Shown: one piece after another, positions 6,472 to 12,435 of the stretch
Numbering within the stretch: position 1 is the first letter of the stretch
How the letters are laid out: each line of letters opens with the position of its first letter
Assembly: GCA_009777165.1 (NCBI GenBank)
Contig: WRML01000012.1
Coordinates: 1-17,401 of the forward strand
Direction: 5' to 3'
DNA length: 17,401 nt
From: Kiritimatiellota bacterium
Lineage (GTDB): Bacteria > Verrucomicrobiota > Kiritimatiellia > RFP12 > UBA1067
Notes under the pieces: model-generated
Told to the model about the DNA's origin: nothing
The model's input: the letters and a program-made list of their open reading frames with translations, nothing else
Database searches by the model: none
Position numbers and translations under genes: made by a program

Positions 6472-6500
6472 TTGAATCACTCCCTACGGCCGTGTACAAT
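6472..6500 (+). promoter_or_regulatory. Sigma70-like promoter of the restriction-modification/hisA operon
   Basis: TTGAAT (6472-6477) and TACAAT (6495-6500) are separated by exactly 17 bases, and both hexamers are close to consensus. Transcription would start around 6506-6508, that is at or next to the ATG at 6508. A transcript from here would therefore be leaderless, or would need the internal GTG at 6580 for the methyltransferase. Confidence 0.65.
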
Positions 6501-6507
6501 AAGGGGC

Positions 6508-6591
6508 ATGATTATTTTTCCTGCAATCGATTTGAAGGGTGGCAAGTGCGTACGATTGCGCCAGGGGAGGGTAGAGGACGTGACAGTCTAT
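6508..6591 (+). pseudogene. Duplicated 5' fragment of hisA
   Basis: The 28 codons from ATG 6508 encode a HisA N terminus (MIIFPAIDLKGGKC and on) and match the intact hisA start (8572-8655) at 72 of 84 bases without gaps. Ten codons differ; seven differences are silent and most change a G or C in the intact gene to A or T here. Only L4F, D11G and A22V change the protein. The pattern indicates a copy that evolved as a real hisA, perhaps in a less GC-rich donor. Similarity stops abruptly after the TAT codon at 6589-6591. Confidence 0.88.
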
Positions 6592-7545
6592 CCCGTCAAG
6601 GCACGTTGTGGAGACCATCGTAAAACAAGTTCCGTTGCCTCATTATTCTCTGGGTGCGGTGGGATGGACTTGGGGTTTAAGGGTGGGTTTGACTTTTTGG
6701 GAACGCACTATGGCAAAACACGCTTTGACATTATTTGGGCAAACGAGATTAATCCTGCCGCATGCGAAACCTATCGGGCAAATATTGGCGCTCATGTTAT
6801 CGAGGGCGACATTCGTAGCGTCATGGATCGTTTGCCAGCATACGCGGATGTGATCATCGGTGGGTTCCCCTGCCAAGACATTTCGATCAACGGGAAAATG
6901 CTCGGGATAAGAGGTAGCCGGAGCAGCCTGTATGTCGCGATTGTCGAAGCCGTCCGGCGTATGCAGCCCAAGGTGTTTGTCGCCGAGAATGTAGGCGGGT
7001 TGTTGTTGAAGCATAACGAGGTCTCGCTCAAGAAAATTTTAGAAGACTTCAATGGGTTAGGGTACAATGTCCATTATCAGGCTTACCTTGCGTCTGATTA
7101 TGGCGTCCCGCAAACGCGGGAACGGGTCTTCTTCGTCGGCACCAGAATGGGCTTGCCAACGTTCGATCCGCCAGCGCCAATCGGGATGCAGCCCGTTACC
7201 GCGAAACAAGCCATTGGCGACCTGGAATCCTTAGGCGAGGACAAAGCGTTTTCGCATATCTGGAGCTTAGCGCGTGTCAGTGGGGAGCAGGGGAATCGCC
7301 GTTTGATCGCAGACAGGCCCGGGTACACCATACGGGCCGAATGCCACGGGAATATCCAGTTCCATTATTCGTTGCCTCGTCGAATATCAATGCGTGAGGC
7401 CGCGCGCATCCAATCGTTTCCAGACAGTTTTCGGTTCCCGTCCAAACTGCGTGAGACCGAGCGGCAGATCGGGAATGCGGTGCCGCCCGTTTTAGCTTGG
7501 CACATGGCAAAAGCCGTAGAGTCCATCATTACAAGGAAAGCATGA
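6508..7545 (+). CDS. DNA (cytosine-5-)-methyltransferase, N terminus fused to a hisA remnant
   Basis: This enzyme methylates C5 of cytosine in a short target and protects host DNA from the endonuclease encoded next. From ATG 6508 (345 residues) the conserved motifs run in order: I, SLFSGCGGMDLGF (45-57); IV, GGFPCQD with catalytic C122; VI, E160-N161-V162; VIII, QTRER (202-206); IX, MREAARIQSFPDSF; and X, RQIGNAVPP (319-327). The target-recognition region between VIII and IX is short. Length and motifs indicate a complete enzyme. The start is uncertain: ATG 6508 would put 28 HisA residues in front, while GTG 6580, preceded by GGGGAGG (6564-6570), gives a typical 22-residue lead-in before motif I. 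The frame is open as far upstream as 6367, but that start lies within a palindromic repeat and is implausible. The stop overlaps the endonuclease start (ATGA, 7542-7545). The recognition sequence cannot be read. Confidence 0.93.
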   Translation: MIIFPAIDLKGGKCVRLRQGRVEDVTVYPVKARCGDHRKTSSVASLFSGCGGMDLGFKGGFDFLGTHYGKTRFDIIWANEINPAACETYRANIGAHVIEGDIRSVMDRLPAYADVIIGGFPCQDISINGKMLGIRGSRSSLYVAIVEAVRRMQPKVFVAENVGGLLLKHNEVSLKKILEDFNGLGYNVHYQAYLASDYGVPQTRERVFFVGTRMGLPTFDPPAPIGMQPVTAKQAIGDLESLGEDKAFSHIWSLARVSGEQGNRRLIADRPGYTIRAECHGNIQFHYSLPRRISMREAARIQSFPDSFRFPSKLRETERQIGNAVPPVLAWHMAKAVESIITRKA

Positions 7546-8594
7546 CAAAGGAAAATTTTGAAGCCATTTTAGACAAGAGTTGTGAGCAGTTGACCCATGA
7601 GGCCCGGACTGCGCAATTCAAGTCATCGCCGCAATTTGAAAACCGTGTGCGTGAAACATTGGATGCGTTGACGCGGGACGACAAATCATTCCGCATAGAC
7701 TTTGCGCCTCATCCGCAGGCATTCCCAGACATCGCGATGGGCGAGTTTGGCGTTGAAGTCAAGTTCACCTTAAACGACACATGGCGAAGTGTGGCGAACA
7801 GCGTTTTAGAAACGCAGAGGATTGAAACCGTTAAGCATATCTACATCATTTTCGGGAAAATGGGCGGCCTACCAGAGGTCAGGTGGGGACATTACGAGCA
7901 AAGCGTGATTCACGTCCGAACGTCGCATGTGCCACGCTTTGAAATAGAACTGCCCACGGAAAAAGCAACGGTACGACAATCGCTTTTTGAGGAAATGGGC
8001 ATTCAATATGACGATTTCCGCAAGTTCCAGATGCAGGAGAAAATGAAGTATATTCGCGCGTATGCACGAAAAATCCATCCGGACGGTCGCCTGTGGTGGA
8101 TTGAGGAAAAAGAGAGCGATGAACACACAATGCCCATCCAAGCGAGATTATACACAAACCTCACGATGGAAGAAAAGACGCGTTTGCGCGCTGAGGCTGC
8201 CTTGTTGTGCCCTAAGATTGTGGATTCCGGGCGTTCCCGAAACAAATACGACGATATGGTGCTTTACCTCCTGACGTATCACGGTGTTCTCTGTCACCAA
8301 GCCAGAGATTTGTTTTCAGCAGGCAGTGTCGCCAACCCCAAGAATGATGATGACGGTGGTATTTACGTCGAACGCGCATTGAAAATGATTGAGGCTGAAA
8401 TGTGCAAGGCGGCCATGAGAATGGACGATGCCTTATTTGTGGAATACTGGGGAGAGAGCGTCTTGCCTGAAAAACGAATTGCCCGCTGGCTCGAAAAGGC
8501 TGACGAATACGCCAAGGGTTGGAAGCCGTCAGGCAGTTTGTTTTTAGGGGAGTCACCAAAGGAGCTTAGCGATGATTATTCTTCCGGCGATTGA
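7542..8594 (+). CDS. Type II restriction endonuclease, PD-(D/E)XK type
   Basis: This protein of 350 residues is translationally coupled to the methyltransferase by an ATGA overlap, with AAGGA just upstream. The pairing strongly implies a cognate restriction enzyme. A PD-(D/E)XK catalytic site is visible: F-P62-D63 followed by G-V-E72-V-K74 at the ends of two predicted strands, with E68 between them. No other known domain is recognised, and I cannot place it in a named restriction family or predict its site. The C-terminal half is charged and helical. Its last seven codons and stop lie inside the hisA reading frame (8572-8594), so its C-terminal residues DDYSSGD are encoded by hisA DNA in another frame. 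That suggests the original C terminus was altered when the module landed here, or that the junction came intact from a donor. Confidence 0.82.
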   Translation: MTKENFEAILDKSCEQLTHEARTAQFKSSPQFENRVRETLDALTRDDKSFRIDFAPHPQAFPDIAMGEFGVEVKFTLNDTWRSVANSVLETQRIETVKHIYIIFGKMGGLPEVRWGHYEQSVIHVRTSHVPRFEIELPTEKATVRQSLFEEMGIQYDDFRKFQMQEKMKYIRAYARKIHPDGRLWWIEEKESDEHTMPIQARLYTNLTMEEKTRLRAEAALLCPKIVDSGRSRNKYDDMVLYLLTYHGVLCHQARDLFSAGSVANPKNDDDGGIYVERALKMIEAEMCKAAMRMDDALFVEYWGESVLPEKRIARWLEKADEYAKGWKPSGSLFLGESPKELSDDYSSGD

Positions 8595-9315
8595 TTTGAA
8601 GGACGGCAAGTGCGTGCGCTTGCGGCAGGGGAGGGCGGAGGACGTGACGGTCTATTCGGATGACCCCGTGGCGCAGGCATTGGCTTGGCGCAGGCAGGGG
8701 GCCGAACAACTGCACGTCGTGGATTTGGACGGCGCGTTTGCGGGTGAGCCGCGCCACACGGCGGTCATCGGCGAGATCGTCCGCGCGCTCCGCATCCCCG
8801 TGGAGGTCGGGGGGGGGCTGCGCACGGACGCGCACATCGAGCGGCTGCTGGCGGAGGGCGTCGCCCGCGCGATCATCGGCACACGCGCGTTGGAGAGCGC
8901 GGACGCCCTGCGCGATCTGGTCAAACGTTTCGGCGAGCGCATCGCGGTCGGCATTGACGCGCGTGACGGCTTCGTGCAGGTCAAGGGGTGGGTCGAGACG
9001 ACAGGCACGCGGGCGGTGGACCTCGCCAGGCAGGTCGAGGCGGCAGGGGTGCGCACCATCATCTACACCGACACCGCGACGGACGGGATGCTGGGGGGGC
9101 CCAACCTCAACGCGATGGAGCAGATGTGCCGCGCGGTCTCGTGCGACGTCATCGCCTCGGGGGGGGTCAGCGTACCCGGGCATGTGCTGGCGCTGAAGGC
9201 GCTGGGGTGCCCTAACCTCTACGGCGCGATTGTTGGGAAGGCACTCTACGACGGGAAAACGACGCTTGCCGCCATGATGACGGCGGCACAACAGAATGCT
9301 GCGGCGGATGACTAA
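8572..9315 (+). CDS. hisA: Phosphoribosylformimino-5-aminoimidazole carboxamide ribotide isomerase
   Basis: HisA catalyses the Amadori isomerisation of ProFAR to PRFAR in histidine biosynthesis, in the cytoplasm. The 247-residue beta/alpha barrel is of normal length. The catalytic pair is present, D8 in PAIDLKDG and D129 in VGIDARDG, as are the phosphate-binding segments VGGGLR and ASGGV, and the YTDTATDG loop with T166-D167. The start has a good Shine-Dalgarno, AAAGGAG (8558-8564), seven bases upstream and inside the endonuclease gene, which overlaps hisA by 23 bases. No other histidine gene is in the window. Its original promoter region appears to have been displaced by the restriction-modification module, so it is probably transcribed from 6472-6500. 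The gene contains G runs of 9, 7 and 8 at 8809, 9093 and 9159. Confidence 0.97.
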   Translation: MIILPAIDLKDGKCVRLRQGRAEDVTVYSDDPVAQALAWRRQGAEQLHVVDLDGAFAGEPRHTAVIGEIVRALRIPVEVGGGLRTDAHIERLLAEGVARAIIGTRALESADALRDLVKRFGERIAVGIDARDGFVQVKGWVETTGTRAVDLARQVEAAGVRTIIYTDTATDGMLGGPNLNAMEQMCRAVSCDVIASGGVSVPGHVLALKALGCPNLYGAIVGKALYDGKTTLAAMMTAAQQNAAADD

Positions 9316-9997
9316 AACGGGTATGCCAGTATTGAAAACGGGTCATCCAAATTTAATCCACAACATGTACAAGACCCTGTTCGCGTACTACGGCGAACAG
9401 CACTGGTGGCCGAGCAAAAGCGGGATGCAGTGGGAAATTGTCGCGGGCGCAATCCTGACGCAGAACTGCGCCTGGCGCAACGCCGAACAGGCGTTGGAGA
9501 ACCTGTCCGAACACGGCGCGGAGACACCGCAGCAGCTTCTGGCGTTGCCGCTCGCGACATTACGAAAGGCCATCCGTCCGGCGGGTTTCTTCATGCAGAA
9601 GAGCATTTGCCTTCAGGAGGTCGCTCAGTTTTTCATTGAACATGTGAAGGAATACACGTTCCCCTGCCAGCCTGTGGAGTTACGCGCGCGACGCAAACGG
9701 TTGTTGAGCATCAAGGGGGTCGGGAAAGAGACGGCGGACTCCATTCTCCTGTACGCCTTCAACCAGCCGATTTTCGTGATTGATGCCTACACGCGGAGGG
9801 TCGCCGAGCGGCATTTGAACATCCTCCAGGCAGCGACACTCGCGTATGACATACTCCAAAAAATCTTTATGAAGAACCTGCCGAACGATACTCAGCTCTA
9901 CAACGAATACCACGCGCTGATTGTCCGCCTATGCAAGGATTTTTGCCTGAAGCAGCGATGCCTCTGTGCTCCGGTTTTACACGACGGACACGCCTAA
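9296..9997 (+). CDS. HhH-GPD base-excision DNA glycosylase (endonuclease III superfamily, MagIII-like)
   Basis: The protein removes damaged bases from DNA. It has the helix-hairpin-helix LLSIKGVGKETA (137-147), the catalytic aspartate D163 in FVIDAYTRR, and the early W-W-P and A-I-L-T-Q-N motifs typical of the MagIII-type branch. At the position of the endonuclease III lyase lysine it has glutamate (E145, exactly 18 residues before D163 as in the lysine enzymes), so it should act as a simple glycosylase without AP-lyase activity. The C-terminal cysteine cluster (C-x3-C-x4-C-x-C) departs from the usual iron-sulphur spacing. ATG 9296 overlaps hisA by 20 bases, but family alignment favours a start at ATG 9308 or at ATG 9365. 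Overlap with hisA suggests one operon. Confidence 0.87.
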   Translation: MLRRMTKTGMPVLKTGHPNLIHNMYKTLFAYYGEQHWWPSKSGMQWEIVAGAILTQNCAWRNAEQALENLSEHGAETPQQLLALPLATLRKAIRPAGFFMQKSICLQEVAQFFIEHVKEYTFPCQPVELRARRKRLLSIKGVGKETADSILLYAFNQPIFVIDAYTRRVAERHLNILQAATLAYDILQKIFMKNLPNDTQLYNEYHALIVRLCKDFCLKQRCLCAPVLHDGHA

Positions 9998-10019
9998 CAT
10001 CAAACACGAGCAACGGCGT

Positions 10020-10070
10020 GCGGACAGTCCTGTCCGCTCAAGAAAATAGGGCGGGGTGGAAAACCCGCAC
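10020..10070 (+). terminator. Hairpin region after the glycosylase gene
   Basis: GCGGACAG (10020-10027) pairs with CTGTCCGC (10030-10037), and a second GC stem (about 10051-10067, GCGGG/CCCGC) follows. No T run is present, so this is at best a weak or bidirectional stop between two convergent genes. Confidence 0.35.
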
Positions 10071-10117
10071 GCCTGTCCAACGGATACACTATTTCAATAA
10101 ATGCGCTCGCCGTCTCG

Positions 10118-10885
10118 CTACGGCGTCAGGTACTTGACTTTCTGGAACGTCGTGCGGAGGTCCTCCCCCTGATAGAGGGTGTACAGGTTGTCGGACTCGG
10201 AGAACGTCCCCTTGAATATCCCCCCCCCTTTCATGACCAAGACAAACTCCTTGTCACCGAACGGGGCCGTGAACTCGCGGGACGGGCGGATGCGCTGCGC
10301 TTTCTGGTCACCCTCCTGCGGGATGAGCGAGGCGGGGTCAACGTTGCGCGAGATGATGACGGGGATGAGGTCCTCCATGTCGTCGGTGACGTTCGCGGCG
10401 ATGATCCAGATGTTGTTCGCCGCCGTCAGGCGCCCGGCCCCCACCTTGGGCGGTATCCCGCCCCCGGCTAATCTCATCCAGCAGCGCTCCTCCGTATCCC
10501 CATAAAGAATATACGAGCTCCAGTTTTCCGTATGCATGTTCTCGCCGTCGAGCAGGACCGTGAAATAGTCCGAGCTGTTTTCGAACAGCATTTCAGGGAT
10601 ATCCCCGTGCCCCTCTTTCTTTTTTCCCGACTTGGGCCAGACAGAGTCGAGACCGAGCGGCTCGCGCTCTGTGTTTGCGGCTATGATGCCGATGTAGATA
10701 TCCCTCGCGTGTTGCCCCGCACGGTCCAAAGACGCATTGGCCCGTTCTGCGGCAAGCACGGCGTTTGCAAGGCCATCAGATATCAGGCCGATGGCGGTGA
10801 TCAGGTCGGCCCGCGAAGGGGCCGCAGCCCAAAGGCCGATGGCGGCCGTCAGCAGGACGGTTGCGGCGATGCGCATTTGTTTCAT
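10118..10885 (-). CDS. Secreted protein of unknown function
   Basis: The 255-residue protein starts at ATG 10885 behind GAGGGA. It has a clear signal peptide (basic MKQMR, hydrophobic stretch to about residue 22, then A-A-P-S-R-A with likely cleavage after SRA), so it is exported. The mature part has no recognised catalytic motif. A segment about 60-180 (A-R-D-I-Y-I-G-I-I-A-A-N-T-E-R-E-P-L-G-L, then W-I-I-A-A-N-V, then P-V-I-I-S-R-N-V) resembles, from memory, the globular domain of pseudopilin-like proteins common in Verrucomicrobia and relatives, but here a cleavable signal replaces the pilin helix. That link is tentative. It lies 105 bases downstream of the oxidoreductase gene on the same strand, with a palindromic repeat between. 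Confidence 0.75.
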   Translation of the reverse strand: MKQMRIAATVLLTAAIGLWAAAPSRADLITAIGLISDGLANAVLAAERANASLDRAGQHARDIYIGIIAANTEREPLGLDSVWPKSGKKKEGHGDIPEMLFENSSDYFTVLLDGENMHTENWSSYILYGDTEERCWMRLAGGGIPPKVGAGRLTAANNIWIIAANVTDDMEDLIPVIISRNVDPASLIPQEGDQKAQRIRPSREFTAPFGDKEFVLVMKGGGIFKGTFSESDNLYTLYQGEDLRTTFQKVKYLTP

Positions 10886-10907
10886 GGTGTGTCCCTCTGT
10901 TTATTCT

Positions 10908-10973
10908 GTCATCGAATGGCACGAATGTCCGCGAATGCTTTTCGTATTCGTTTGATTCGTGTCATTCGATGAC
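10908..10973. repeat. 66-base palindromic repeat, copy 2
   Basis: This copy has the same length and orientation as 6340-6405. Arms at 10908-10926 and 10955-10973 pair over 19 positions, with the one change in the left arm (A to G) still allowing a G-U pair when transcribed. Five of 66 bases differ from copy 1. It sits between two co-directional minus-strand genes and could stop or stabilise that transcript. Confidence 0.9.
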
Positions 10974-10990
10974 CCTATGAATCCTCCCTG

Positions 10991-12127
10991 CTAAACCGTG
11001 ACCCACTGCCCACTCTTGGCGGAGGCGAGGACGGCGTCGCAGATGCGGTTGGTCTCGAGCGCGTCGCGGAAGGTCGGGCCGGCGGGCTTGCCGGAGGCCA
11101 TGCCCTCCAGGAACTCCTTGAACTGGTGCGTGAAGGATTCGCCGTAGCCGATCGCCAGGCCCGGGACCCACCACGCGCCCATGAAGGGCTGGTCGCCGTC
11201 CGAGACGTGGATGGAACGCCAGCCGCGCACGGCGCCCTCGTCGCGGTGGTCGAAGTACTGGAGGCGGTGCAGGTCGTGCAGATCCCACTTGATGGAGGCG
11301 TGCTCGCCGTTGATCTCGAACGTGAAGAGCGCCTTGTGGCCGCGCGCGTAGCGGGTGGACTCGAAGTTGCCGAGCGAGCCGTTCGCGAAGCGGCAGAGGA
11401 ACGTGCAGGCGTCGTCAATGCCCACGGGCTCCATCTTCCCGGTCACGGCGTTCATGCGCTCCTTGATGAAGGTCTCGGTGAGCGCGGTCACGTCCCTGAC
11501 GGGGCCGTTCTGCCAGATGGCGAGGTCAATGCAGTGCGCGAGCAGGTCGCCGGTGACGCCAGAGCCGGCCTCTTTCACGTTGAGGCGCCACGTGTCCTTG
11601 CCGCCCTGCGGGACGTTCGCGTTGATGGTCCAGTCCTGGAGGAAGTTGGCGCGGTAGTGAAAGACCCTGCCGAGCTTACCCTCGTCAATGATGCGCTTGG
11701 CAAGCGCGACGGCCGGGATGCGGCGGTAGTTGAACGAGACGAAGTTCGGCACGCCCGCCTTCTCGACAGCGGCGACCATCGGCTCGGCCTCGGCGGCGGT
11801 GCGGGCCAGCGGCTTCTCGCTGACCACGGCCTTGCCGGCCTCGGCGGCGGCGATGGCGACCTCCGCGTGCAGGTTGTTGGGCAGGCAGATGTCAATCAGG
11901 TCAATGGCGGGGTCGGCGACGACCTTGCGCCAGTCGGACTCGATCTGTTCATAGCCCCACTTCGCGGCGAAGGCGGCGGCCCGCTCCGCGTTGAGGTCGC
12001 AGACGGTCTTGAGGACCGGCTGATAGGGAACGTCGAAGAAGTGCGCGACGTTCGAGTAGGCGTTACTGTGCGTCTTCGCCATGAAGCCGCACCCGATCAT
12101 GCCGATGTTCAGGTTTTTCTTATTCAT
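10991..12127 (-). CDS. Gfo/Idh/MocA-family NAD(P)-dependent oxidoreductase
   Basis: This 378-residue protein starts at ATG 12127 with AAGGA upstream; the frame is open to 12361, but that would run through the promoter. The Rossmann motif I-G-M-I-G12-C-G14-F-M-A lies at 8-17, the family EKP motif at 104-106, and the catalytic D194-x3-H198 pair in GDLLAHCID. Members oxidise or reduce a sugar, inositol or related hydroxyl with NAD(P). Closest resemblance, from memory, is to predicted dehydrogenases of polysaccharide-degrading bacteria, with a C-terminal substrate domain ending in a typical [10 protein letters not shown] helix. The substrate is unknown. It has its own near-consensus promoter with a palindrome over the transcription start. 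Confidence 0.92.
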   Translation of the reverse strand: MNKKNLNIGMIGCGFMAKTHSNAYSNVAHFFDVPYQPVLKTVCDLNAERAAAFAAKWGYEQIESDWRKVVADPAIDLIDICLPNNLHAEVAIAAAEAGKAVVSEKPLARTAAEAEPMVAAVEKAGVPNFVSFNYRRIPAVALAKRIIDEGKLGRVFHYRANFLQDWTINANVPQGGKDTWRLNVKEAGSGVTGDLLAHCIDLAIWQNGPVRDVTALTETFIKERMNAVTGKMEPVGIDDACTFLCRFANGSLGNFESTRYARGHKALFTFEINGEHASIKWDLHDLHRLQYFDHRDEGAVRGWRSIHVSDGDQPFMGAWWVPGLAIGYGESFTHQFKEFLEGMASGKPAGPTFRDALETNRICDAVLASAKSGQWVTV

Positions 12128-12163
12128 TGACTTTTCCTTTTCTGTCTTGAATCCCCATTGTCC

Positions 12164-12179
12164 TTTCATCCGAATGAAA
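12164..12179. promoter_or_regulatory. Candidate operator for the oxidoreductase gene
   Basis: The inverted repeat TTTCAT-N4-ATGAAA covers the expected transcription start of the minus-strand promoter at 12185-12213. A repressor bound here would block that promoter. The N4 spacing and the sequence do not identify a regulator. Confidence 0.4.
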
Positions 12180-12184
12180 TCATT

Positions 12185-12213
12185 AGTATACGATAGATGG
12201 TCTCCCGTTTCAA
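12185..12213 (-). promoter_or_regulatory. Sigma70-like promoter of the Gfo/Idh/MocA gene
   Basis: On the minus strand TTGAAA (12213-12208) and TATACT (12190-12185) are each one base from consensus and are 17 bases apart, about 60 bases upstream of the start codon. Confidence 0.62.
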
Positions 12214-12327
12214 ATCCATTTTTGGGGATTATGCGTGGAGAAAACCCTACGGGGACAGATGGGCAAATTCCACAAGGCGACCGATTTTTCTGTTGCCACG
12301 CTGCCAGACTTTTCCTGGATTTTCTGC

Positions 12328-12356
12328 TTGACAACATCCCCCTCTTTGAGAATAAT
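12328..12356 (+). promoter_or_regulatory. Sigma70-like promoter of the large secreted repeat protein
   Basis: A perfect TTGACA (12328-12333) and AATAAT (12351-12356) are separated by 17 bases. The transcript would have a leader of about 73 bases with a small CTGACC/GGTCAG hairpin (12395-12416) just before the AGGAGG (12422-12427). Together with the minus-strand promoter this fills the 308-base divergent gap; I see nothing else in it. Confidence 0.6.
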
Positions 12357-12435
12357 ATCATGTTATTCTATAACCAGACACTGGCCCAACAGGGCTGACC
12401 CATTGAGACTGGTCAGAAATCAGGAGGTTGACAGA

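Larger units (their letters stand above)
6508..8571 (+). mobile_element. Restriction-modification module inserted at the 5' end of hisA with long target duplication
   Basis: The methyltransferase and endonuclease are bracketed by a direct repeat of the first 84 bases of hisA (6508-6591 and 8572-8655). The right copy belongs to a complete hisA; the left copy is a remnant fused to the methyltransferase. The module is visibly less GC-rich than hisA. There is no transposase, integrase or terminal inverted repeat. This pattern fits insertion with long target duplication, described for restriction-modification genes, though arrival by homologous recombination with a donor hisA region is equally possible. 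Confidence 0.65.

Noticed and set aside
6367..6507. Upstream extension of the methyltransferase reading frame
   Set aside because: It starts inside a 66-base palindromic repeat, has no ribosome-binding site, and runs through the promoter at 6472-6500.
8566..9291. Long minus-strand frame over hisA
   Set aside because: It is a shadow of hisA, which is unmistakable on the plus strand.
11126..12130. Long plus-strand frame antisense to the oxidoreductase
   Set aside because: Repetitive Gly/Val/Glu-rich translation without motifs; a GC-bias shadow.
12128..12361. N-terminal extension of the Gfo/Idh/MocA protein
   Set aside because: The family's Rossmann motif begins a few residues after ATG 12127, and the extension overlaps both divergent promoters.
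12235..12435. N-terminal extension of the large secreted protein
   Set aside because: It contains the promoter; ATG 12436 has a strong Shine-Dalgarno and is followed directly by the export signal.
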